Shown piece by piece: positions 49,001 through 57,723 of a stretch of 57,723 bases of DNA. A program made the translations under genes and the position numbers. The notes under the pieces were generated by a model that did not search any database, had not been told where the DNA came from, and saw nothing but the letters and a program-made list of their open reading frames with translations. Source of the DNA: Silene noctiflora. Lineage: Eukaryota; Streptophyta; Magnoliopsida; Caryophyllales; Caryophyllaceae. The stretch spans positions 35,978 through 93,700 of the forward strand of contig VHZZ01005510.1 in assembly GCA_009801015.1 (NCBI GenBank), in the 5' to 3' direction. Every line of letters starts with the position of its first letter. The stretch's first letter is position 1.

Positions 49001-50228
49001 AAAAATCCTAAAGCCAAATGCAAATTCAAATATGGAAAAATTCAAGATCCAATCTTTACGGTCAAACAAAGAAAGATTCAATCTTTATTCAAATTGAATA
49101 TTGACCAACATACCAACATCCTGAGAACAAAATCAAAGCAATTTAATAAAATCAAATCAATGTGAGAAAGCATCTCTAAATACTAAAGTAACTCCAAAAT
49201 AAGAAAAGTTCAGTCTTTTGCGAAAGTTGCACAGCTTTCACTCTCTCAACTTTCTACCCCATTTTTTTTTTTGAAAAAAATCAGTCTATATCCCCTCTTC
49301 TTTCCCCTCTCACTAACTAGTGACTGAAAATTGACCCATCAACTACAGCTCCCTAACTCTAGAATCATAGCTCAAGTCCACTGCTGAGCTAATACTATTA
49401 CCATGTGTTTCGACATACAATTCAATGAAATTTCATATTTAAAAAAGATGGTACTACACTTCCAAAATAAACGATGATCACAACGGCTTAATGCGATTGC
49501 TCGTAACAATACTTCATCAATCATCAATCTAAAACGCTCAAAAAAAGTGAAAAATTAAACAAATCACAAGTCACAAGATACAAAACAACAGAACTAACAA
49601 GTAAAAGAAGGAAACTTTATACTTCTGATAAAGTCGATCGAAAATCAATTAATCAGCAATCGAAATCATTCAAAAAACTTAATTCCACGCCAGATCATCA
49701 GAAAAACAAACACAAAACTTAATTCATAAACCCTGACAACCAAATAAAACCGAAAATTCGCAAATCAACCAAAATTAAACGAAAAAAGACGGAAATTCTT
49801 ACTTTCGACACTATCCTCAGCGATACAAAAGGATGATAATCGCACATGACAATTTAAAATCAATTGATCATCAATCAAAATAATTTAAAAAACCTAATTT
49901 CACAAAATTAATCAATTCATAAACCCTAACAAACAAATAAAAAGCGAAAATCACAAAATCAATCTAAATTAGAATCAATCTAAATTAGGATTAAAAGAGA
50001 AAAATTCATACTTCCGACATTATCCTCGGCCATACAAAGGATAGTTAAACCATCAGTACGCTTGGCATGAAAGATGTATCTATCTTGTGAGTATGACACG
50101 TGCGTGTCGCTGGTGCCGGGAATTTTGTCGAGGATCTGACGCGCGATGGCGCTGGCGTTGGTCGACGCGCCGCTGAATTCCGCTAGTAGTACTGATCCAC
50201 GCGCCACCAGCGCGTACAGAATCGCCAT
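46088..50228 (-). CDS. VAMP711/712/713-type R-SNARE (longin, vacuolar)
   Basis: VAMP71 proteins are longin-type R-SNAREs that pair with vacuolar/prevacuolar Q-SNAREs to drive fusion at the tonoplast. Four minus-strand exons join in frame: 50228-50012, 48274-48084, 47317-47154, 46175-46088, giving 219 aa, the family length. The longin domain covers about 1-120 (MAILYALVARGSVLLAEFS, YSQDRYIFHAKRTDGL, RRIPFAFLEDIHQRF). The SNARE motif is about 125-185, with the zero-layer Arg in VLDRGERLELL at residue 151. WWRNCR (184-189) precedes a single C-terminal membrane anchor (about 191-211), then CHGPLLPSCI, characteristic of the VAMP711-713 group rather than VAMP714 or VAMP72. The start codon opens the canonical longin MAI sequence. 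Paralogue-level identity (711, 712 or 713) is not resolved. Confidence 0.95.
46673..46717 (+). repeat. 22-bp tandem duplication in the last VAMP intron
   Basis: GAAGTGTGATATTAGAGAGGTA is present twice in direct succession, downstream of the R-SNARE exon 3 and inside the intron 46176-47153. Confidence 0.8.
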
Positions 50229-51950
50229 TAAAGGTTGTGTTTGATTGATTGTTGTTCTTTGTGGTGGGTTGGTTTGGTTTGGTTTGGTATCTCCACCCCC
50301 TCTGGCTCTTTACATTACATTACGTGAAAAGGAAGCCCGCTCATGTTTATATCTTAGATAATTTGTGCTAATTTAGTCGTACGTACGACCGTTTTATACA
50401 AATATACTTATAAAACAGTTTCAAAAATAATTCTACTAGGGAATAAAAGTGAGAGTTTGTGTTGCGATAAACTTAGGTAAAACTGCATTATACTTCGATA
50501 TGACATTATATAATTAAAATTCGAATTTATTTATTTTATATTTTATTGTAAATCCATAATTGATCCAGGTCTATAAAATCGAAAGATTTTTATAATCATA
50601 TCCGGATTAAAATTTAAATCTTTAGAAAAAAAAAATTATATTAAAAAAATCATTTCTTAAATATTAAAATAATATTTTTGGGTTTATTAGGATTTATCTT
50701 ATTACTCTTATTAAAAATAAAAATATTCAACACCAAAATAAAAAAATAAAAATATTAATTAAAACCAAAGGTTTAAAATATGTTACTAGCTTATATAAAA
50801 TTAAAACAACGATATTTAAGTATTTTCTTTTAACAGAATATTGATAATGAGAAAAAACTATAATTAATGTACGCTTTTTTTATAAAAAATATATATATAT
50901 ATATATATTTCTCTTATCTTAATTTTTACTTTAAAAAATAATAAAATGAATTTGAGGGTAGGATATAAGCTCGACCAAATGAACCTCTGACCTGATTTAA
51001 CAAGTATAAATCCAAATATCCAACCCATATCCATATTCATTAAATCCATTATGATCCATATTCGACTGGTTGGATTCCCAGAATCTATTTTCATCCAAAC
51101 ATTTGTATTACCCTAATAATAGATCAGGATGAGTCATGCCTCCCTTATGTTATCTCTATCTTCTCGGTGCAATTTCTTGCTATGTTTTGTCTGAATTAGT
51201 CTTATGTAAGCGATTTTACACTAATATAGTTGTAAACGCATCCAAACACAACCCTATTACCGGGTCAAAGTAGTTACAAAAAGATTTCGTTTTACAATAG
51301 ATTTGTGTACCACCGTCCTACACAAGGTTTATGCAATTTAACATAATGTAATTCTATGAGTTATGTGTTGAAACTTTGATAAGCCCAAACTAAGGGTAAG
51401 ATTATCCGTCACTCTCTAAAATCTTAAGACTCTGACACATGCCACATGGTATCCAGTCAAGACTCACCTAAAGTCTTAAGTTGAGTCTTGCATTTCCTCT
51501 TCAAACAAGATTAACGTCACACCAACACAGGAACGGTATTATGGGCAATTTGAATCCAAACAATGGAACGGTATTATGGGCAATTTGAATCCTCTCCGTT
51601 TCCTTCCATTTCATTTTAATGGCCCGACTTTAGTTCCAGGACAACTTAAAAATTATTCTGAGAGAAATGGAAGGACATAGAGCAAAGGGAAAAGATTCAC
51701 CCTCGACATGTATTAACTTAATTACTGGGTTATCCGGGGAGTAACTTATAAAGACATAACAAAACTGGACCAGAAGCATCGTCACCAACACAAACTTTGA
51801 TGATAATAAGATAACACTATGTCTTTGAGTTATATCAACCCATACATAATTTGATGCAAAACTAGTGACTGGTCAACAGACTAACAAAAACGATTTTAAC
51901 ACACGAACTGCATTTAAGCTTAACAATATCTGGACACCATAATAAAAACC
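50229..51950. other. Intergenic region between VAMP and eEF1B
   Basis: It contains the VAMP leader and promoter (a GGTTT pentamer run at about 50260-50288 and CACGTA near 50325 on the minus strand), a very AT-rich stretch with an AT dinucleotide run (about 50888-50912), the 34-bp tandem at 51532-51591 and the eEF1B 3'UTR. No gene is visible. Confidence 0.5.
51532..51591 (+). repeat. 34-bp tandem duplication
   Basis: GGAACGGTATTATGGGCAATTTGAATCC occurs twice, its start offset by 34 bases, within the likely 3' region of the eEF1B gene. The copies show no difference over the shared 28 bases. Confidence 0.85.
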
Positions 51951-54900
51951 TTAGATCTTGTTGAAAGCAACAATATCGCAGCTCTGAACATACTCATTGA
52001 TGGGCTCCGCGGTCAAATAGTCCTCTATCACATTATCAACGGAAACCTGGTCGTCAACTATGGTCATCATAATCTGCAGCTTCTTGATACCATATCCAAC
52101 TGGTGCTAATTTGGCTGCCAAACATACAAAGCCAGTCAGGGTAATATACAAGAACATGAACTTCAAGCAATATACAAGAACATGATACTATTAAGTCAAG
52201 GGTAGGAGGGTGTTAAAACATGAAGGAACGAACGACTTACATGCGCCCCACAACAAGCCCTCCATCTTCACACTTCTGACTGCTTCTTCAAGCTTCACCA
52301 TGTCGGTTTCATCGTCCCATGGCTTCACATCCAACAAGACGGATGACTTACCAGCTAAAGGTGCCAAAATGAGAAGTGTCAGCAAAATAAGCCACTTAGA
52401 CAATGAAAAAACTACATCTACAGCATGTATGATAAGGAAATAAAGGAGAGTTTTCTTCTCCAAGAACAAAGGAAAATGCAAATTATGGGTAAAAAACATC
52501 CATGTAGAACAGAGTGGTTCTCCTTTAATCTTAGCGGAGAGCCGTTGGAAATATACCATGCAAACAAATGTAAGTGGAAGCAATAATGTTTCACACATGA
52601 ATATAAAAGATATGGAACTTCTAAAAGTGGTGGGGAGCATGTCATCAAATGTACTACCATGGGTGTAAATTTGTAATTGCAAATGCTCTCTAAGGAGTAA
52701 ACATAACAATTGATCTGTACAATTTTCCTATAATGCGTGCTCTAAATTTGTAATTGTAACCTCAAATTACGTATGCATCAGTATTGTCTTGCAACAACAA
52801 ACATTCTAGGTTAATTCATCCAACAAAATTTGAGCAACCATTAGCTTATATAATTTTCAGACAATATTTCTCAATATTTCCAGCAATGGAACTACCAGAC
52901 ACCAAATCTAAATCCACACCGGCTTAACTTCAAATCGCTCCCTTGACAATTAGGATAAGAATGAACATTGTGAAGTAACTAGTTTTCATAATGTCACCAT
53001 AGGGTTTTCAATACCAATTCTGTCTAATTTGCATTCCTGGTAGAATGCCATTGATCATAACCAACGCCTACAGTAATACTTCAGTCCATTGATTTCTAAC
53101 TGAGAATATAAATCAAGTACCATAATCCACAGGCCACCTCACTTTCTCACAAGTCTAGATGAAACCTTAACTCATATAAAATCAAACATACATCCTATTA
53201 TCAAACTCCCAAATTACTGGTCTCACTGGCAGATTTCAGAATGCACAGATGCTTGTCCTAAACGCCCCCTAACGTGAGCAAGAAAGCATTCGGCTGCCTT
53301 GTCCTGGGCTTGGCAGAATTTAGATAAGTCATCATTAAAGCCAACACGATAGTTCAAACTGTCCAAGGGTGTCCTAGTTGGACCCAATTTAGCCTATGAC
53401 AGAATAGAATTTTGAAATGATTTCCACCATTCATTCTTAGTTTTACTTGATGTGTCAGGGTTAAACATGAAGTCATGTATAACCATATATAACCTCCTCA
53501 CTGTCACCTCTTAGTGCCATTATAATTGACATTAGCATCCATATATAACCTCCTCACTGTAGCAAAATACGCATAGCCTCACCCTTAAAATTAGATACTC
53601 CTTGAACTTTGCTACTTTCAGCTAAACAATACCAACATAATTGAGTAGTTCACAGTCCCTAATATTAATAGGGCAAATATTCAAAACAAATGTTTGTGAT
53701 AAAAATGCTGTACTGTAGAGAAAATTCAAGCCTATGAAATTGCCTTATCCTGTCACTTCAGTAATACACAAGCAGAAACACCACTCGCTCTGCCATGTTA
53801 TCAGATTAATGCCCCAAATATTTGCAGGATAACTTCATATCACTTCAGTAATACACAAGCAGAAACACCACTCGCTCTGCCATGTTATCAGATTAATGCC
53901 CCAAATATTTGCAGGATAACTTCATATGAGACGGTTCACCGCAGAATATACAAATTAGCCGTCAAATTTATTCCCACAATATATTTCCAATCATAATTCA
54001 CTTATTCGCTCGCAAGACTACCTCAATTTCCCACTGAGTATCTTTTAAATGGCATAATGACTCAGATAAGCTTTCAATTTTTATTTTATTTTCTTACAGA
54101 ATGTAAAATGTGGACAGAGGGATGGTGACAAATCAAATACTCACTCAAATTGTCATTAGCACAGTCACAAACCCTAGACATGATAGAGGGGTATACAAAA
54201 TTTGTAAGAAGTAAATCCTTTTCACATATAATACTCAATCCTATGCACTTCAGACACACATTCTAATATACGATAAAAAAAAAAACCTTTAATTTATTTA
54301 CAGAATAGCAGCATATGAAAAAAGAAATTACAAGGCGAGTATATTAAGAATACAATTTAGACATACAAGTATAGATAAAGGCAATACTCACATTCTTTCT
54401 TTGATGGCTTCTTCTTAGCTGCAGCTAGCTTTTCAGCAGCTGCCTTCTCCTCCTCCGTCTCTTCACCAAATAGATCAAGGTCATCATCGTCATCAGCAGC
54501 AGAAGCCTACACCAATATATCACTAAGCATGAGGACCCCACAAATTGGAGAACAAAAAATGACCAAGATGCAGAAAACCTTCAAATGAACTGCATTAGCA
54601 AATGACATTACCTTTGAGTCAGCAGCAGGTGGGGTCGCGACCTCAGAGGCAGGAGCTGAACCTTCCACAGTGACACCAGATCCCTCCCCAGAAACGCCAC
54701 TGATTTCGGGGAAACAGAGTAAATATAAACACGAATACAATTGCCAAAGTGAATAATCCCCGCAATTTAATCTATCCATTTACTTTCCTTAGGTCAAAAT
54801 TTTCAAAACTCTAATCGTAAATATGCAAAGCACGTATGATATCAATATGGCATTTACATTTGTTGGTAAACGAGTGGTTTAGGAGAGTGCATAATAAATG

Positions 54901-55289
54901 GATCAATTGGATTAGATTAGAGGTAGTATTAAACAAGACGAGAACAATAACGAAAAGGCAAAACAAGCCCAGTAACAAAGCAATAGCTTACGAGATCCTC
55001 AAGAGTGCATCAATATGCTTGTACCAACGCAAAACGTTGACATACTCAGCAGATGGTGTCTTAGAGATAGCGCCATACACAGTAAGATCATCCTTTGATG
55101 CCTGGTAACTGAAATAACATCCAAAATTACGAATTAATAAAGCGCCAACTAAATATGTAAAGTACTCCGTATTCCTTCTATAAGGATAGGCTAAAAGACT
55201 CACCCAGTAATGTAACTCTTTGTAAGAAGAAACTCATCAAGCTTCTTCAAACCGGCTTCAGAGCTAGGGTTGTATAGTGAGACGGCCAT
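51951..55289 (-). CDS. Translation elongation factor eEF1B, beta-type subunit (EF-1-beta/delta)
   Basis: This is the guanine-nucleotide exchange subunit that recharges eEF1A with GTP. Six minus-strand coding exons join in frame: 55289-55204, 55108-54992, 54699-54612, 54506-54392, 52354-52241, 52114-51951, giving 227 aa, the normal plant length. Residues 1-70 form the GST-C-like N-terminal part ([34 protein letters not shown]). About 100-135 is acidic then basic ([26 protein letters not shown]). Residues 137-227 are the exchange domain: [36 protein letters not shown], ending [10 protein letters not shown]. The [11 protein letters not shown] and [13 protein letters not shown] blocks match the plant beta/delta type rather than the alpha-type. 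The fourth intron (52355-54391) is long and holds an 87-bp tandem duplication. Confidence 0.95.
53754..53927 (+). repeat. 87-bp tandem duplication in an eEF1B intron
   Basis: The unit starting CACTTCAGTAATACACAAGC occurs at 53754-53840 and at 53841-53927, apparently identical. The second copy is followed by GAGACGG, so its end meets a TATGAGACGGT-like MITE word. Identity indicates a recent duplication. Confidence 0.85.
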
Positions 55290-55835
55290 GATCAAAGCAG
55301 AAAGTTTGAATCTTTAAACAAGCATACAAAACCCCATCATTAGTTGATTCCCCAGGCATCGAAATATAATACAAATTCTATAATCCAGATTACAATTAAA
55401 AATACATAAAGTTCGGTTCTTTGACAAGGATTTCAAATCAAAATCAAGCTTTGCTCAATCACAATACTTTGTTTTCGTAAAAACTATAGAACAAAATCAA
55501 TCTAAAATCTAAAATAAAACTAAGAGCAACATTAACCATAGCCCCAAAATATGATTTAAATTATTAATTGGAAACAACGGCGATCTAATCGCAATCACAA
55601 TTACATTTATTGTATCTCACAAATTATGCAAACATATGCAACTATTGAAAGATCAACAGAAAACAAAAATCAACAAATCACAATGAAAGATCAACAGAAA
55701 ATAAAAATCAACGAACCAAAAATCGAAAACTTACGGCGGTGGAGAGGAAGAAGAAGATATGTGCTTCGTGAGGGTCAGTGAGTTATTATGCGAGGAGTTG
55801 TGGGATAACTAGGGTTTTTGCTTTTAAAAGAAAAA
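55290..55835 (-). promoter_or_regulatory. 5'UTR of eEF1B with a UTR intron and telo-box
   Basis: On the minus strand a leader exon (about 55830-55735) ends in CACCGCC|GTAAGT, a perfect donor; the acceptor lies near 55310, shortly before the start codon. AAACCCTAGTT, a telo-box typical of plant translation genes, is on the minus strand at about 55818-55808. Leader introns are usual in plant elongation-factor genes and often raise expression. Confidence 0.6.
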
Positions 55836-56328
55836 ATTGGGTCAGCCCACGCTATATCTTAATGGGCTCTTAATAATTCGGTTTGAGTATTCGTTTGGGT
55901 GAATTAAACCCGAAGTTGTGATTTATGGAAATTTCGTAGAGTTGGCAAGTCTAACTTGATTCAGGCAATCTAATCTCACAAAGTCAAAATAGGTCAGCCG
56001 TAATTGAGCCGATTCGATTATGACTTATAACCCGATAAAACCAGAATAAGGTAGACACAAAATCGAACCCGACCTGACCTGAGATAACTTGTAACCCAAA
56101 TTGACCCAATACATGCTTCAACCGGACCTGTCTCGACAACTGATCTGAAAGAAAACCCCACATATACTCAAAATATATAACCCTGACATTAACGAAAAGT
56201 TAAGACGAAAAGAACCAAATAAATAACCGACATTATGAACGATTTTTCTTAAAACATTTAAAATTAACTAACCTTTTTAACTCTGCTAGATAGTGGCAAT
56301 GCAAAACTCTATTCGACATGGTAAAGAA

Positions 56329-56382
<54 letters not shown>

Positions 56383-57022
56383 GACCTGGTTGTTGGTAAT
56401 GACCCGACTCGGCAATGAATAGCCCGAGCAGAACCTCAAGGGACCCGATAAATCTAACTAAGTGACCCGACCAGTCAATGACGTGAACCCGACCTGACCC
56501 GAATCTAAGCTTAGAATTGATCACTAACTCGACCCCTAAGCGACCAAAACCCAACTTGGAATTGGCGTAATCATGACCCGAACAGGTCAAACCTGGCCCA
56601 AACTCGGCCCAAATGACCCAATTCCCACTTCTAATTGTTTAGGCTTGGTTTATACCGTCTTTGTACACACTTCTATTATGAGTTACGAAGTTTACTACTC
56701 CCCCCGATCCAATCAAATGGTAACATAAGAAAAATTGGGTTATTTAAGAAAAGGTGGAAAAGTGAGGGATAAAGTTGTAAACTTTGATTGGGGCCACATG
56801 AAATGATTGGGTAGTTGGTGAGTGGGTGAGTAGATGTAAAGTTGTAAATAGGTAGTGGGTGTAAGAGTAATTTAGTCATTTTTCAGGCCAAATAAGGTAG
56901 TACCATTGGTGTGGATCGTCCGTTTTAGGTAACTGTTACCATTGGTGTGGAGCGGAGGAAATAGAACATAAGATATGTGTAAGGAATTACTTTCTATGTG
57001 CTTTTATATTAGTAAAAAGATA
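55836..57022. other. Intergenic region right of eEF1B
   Basis: From about 55930 to 56620 the DNA is low-complexity, built from GACCCGA/GACCTGA/AACCCGA words, interrupted by the AAT microsatellite at 56333-56381. At about 56695-56965 is a diverged Stowaway-like pair of ends (CTCCCCCCGATCCAATCAAATGGTAAC and GTTACCATTGGTGTGGAGCGGAGG). No gene is present. Confidence 0.5.
56333..56381. repeat. AAT microsatellite
   Basis: About 16 uninterrupted TAA/AAT units inside the GACCC-rich low-complexity region. Confidence 0.95.
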
Positions 57023-57349
57023 CTCCCTCCCATCCGCTATTTTCTTCCCCTTTGAAGTGGGCACGGGGATTAAGGGAGGGAGTATTATATTGATAAAGGA
57101 AAATGTGGGGTTGGGGGATTGTAGAGGGATAGTAGTAATTAAGAATAAAATAAGAGTAAAAGAGTTGGTGGGGTTTGGTGATAAGAGTGAGGGATGAATA
57201 AAATAAGAGTAAAAGTGTTGGGTGGGGTTTGGTGATAGGAGAGAGGGATGAATAAAATAAGAGTAAAAAGTTGCCAAAAATAGAAAGGGGAAGAAAACCT
57301 GAATAATCCGTTTTAGGAAATAGGGAAGAAAATAGAGGATAGGAGGGAG
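57023..57349. mobile_element. Stowaway-like MITE (327 bp) with internal tandem repeats
   Basis: CTCCCTCCCATCCGCTATTTTCTTCCCC and GAAGAAAATAGAGGATAGGAGGGAG are inverted ends, with TA on both sides (57021-57022, 57350-57351). The interior has three copies of ATGAATAAAATAAGAGTAAAAG-type units spaced about 60 bp (about 57140-57270). An extra GGGAGGGAGTA at 57075-57085 looks like a second terminus, so one element may be inserted in or fused to another. Confidence 0.75.
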
Positions 57350-57597
57350 TATGATTTAAGGAGTATAAATAAAAATAATAACGACCATATATGATGATGC
57401 AAGTGGGTCAAATTGGAGTGATTGTGTAGTTCAGGTGAAATGTAATGTTTTATATTAAATCGTATTTCATAAACAGACAAAAGGAAAAAAATGGAAAGTG
57501 TTTCAAATATATAGGACGTATGACGCATGAATGTGAAATACTTAGAAAACCTTGGTTTTAAGAATTAAGTTTAATGTGTCTAATGGGGGATCATCTG

Positions 57598-57723
57598 TAA
57601 CACCCTCATACCCAAAGTGTCTTCCAATGCCACCTTAAGAACGGAGATGCTACCATCTCGGTCTCCCGAGGCAATGATATGCATAAGACAATAGTGAAAC
57701 ATTTAATAAATAGTTTAAAGGTT
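57598..57723 (+). mobile_element. LTR-retrotransposon terminus (partial, forward orientation)
   Basis: TGTAACACCCTCATACCC starts at 57600 and is followed by GTGTCTTCC, GATGCTACCATCTCGG-TCTC-CCGAGG and AATAGTTTAAAGG before the window ends. The reverse complement of 905-993 carries the same sequence of motifs, so both edges of the window hold one LTR family in opposite orientations. Confidence 0.6.

Noticed and set aside
1..57723. tRNA, rRNA, CRISPR-like arrays
   Set aside because: No cloverleaf B-box pattern with matching stems, no rRNA blocks and no spaced direct repeats were found by eye.

Overview
This is a plant nuclear genomic window, almost certainly from a dicot. Genes are intron-rich with GT..AG introns, intergenic DNA is AT-rich, and the DNA between and within genes carries Stowaway-like MITEs, small Helitrons, LTR fragments and AAT microsatellites. 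The proteins are plant-specific types: a VAMP71-type R-SNARE, an At5g35200-type ANTH protein, the plant eEF1B beta subunit and an mTERF-like protein. The MITE families hint at Caryophyllales, but that is only an impression. No bacterial, viral or CRISPR-type system is present.

Layout. 1-993: LTR-retrotransposon termini in reverse orientation, with an exact 190-bp tandem duplication abutting the single N. 2581-13248 (+): NAA35/MAK10, the NatC auxiliary subunit, 16 exons, 727 aa predicted, including one GC-AG intron and a small Helitron in an intron. 13953-16007 (+): an mTERF-like gene broken by an 8-bp tandem duplication and by an 876-bp solo-LTR-like insertion with a 4-bp target duplication. 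19200-24767 (+): an ANTH/AP180-type clathrin assembly protein, 15 coding exons, 535 aa. 25362-44880 (-): a SPOC-domain protein with a proline-rich C-terminus, 4 coding exons, 964 aa, whose SPOC domain is split by an 11.8-kb intron full of MITEs. 46088-50228 (-): a VAMP711/712/713-type R-SNARE, 219 aa. 51951-55830 (-): translation elongation factor eEF1B beta-type (EF-1-beta/delta), 227 aa. 57598-end: another LTR terminus of the same family as the one at the left edge, in the opposite orientation.

The three left-hand genes are on the + strand and the three right-hand genes on the - strand, so the ANTH and SPOC genes converge at about 25 kb. The genes look like an ordinary housekeeping neighbourhood (N-terminal acetylation, organelle gene expression, endocytosis, RNA/chromatin regulation, vacuolar fusion, translation), with no sign of a shared pathway or cluster. 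All coding exons were assembled by hand from splice sites and reading-frame continuity; every listed model closes in frame. The noteworthy material is structural: the decayed mTERF locus, paired Helitrons, a very long intron inside a conserved domain, a non-canonical intron, shared dispersed repeats and a probable assembly artefact. I did not find evidence for a new biological system.
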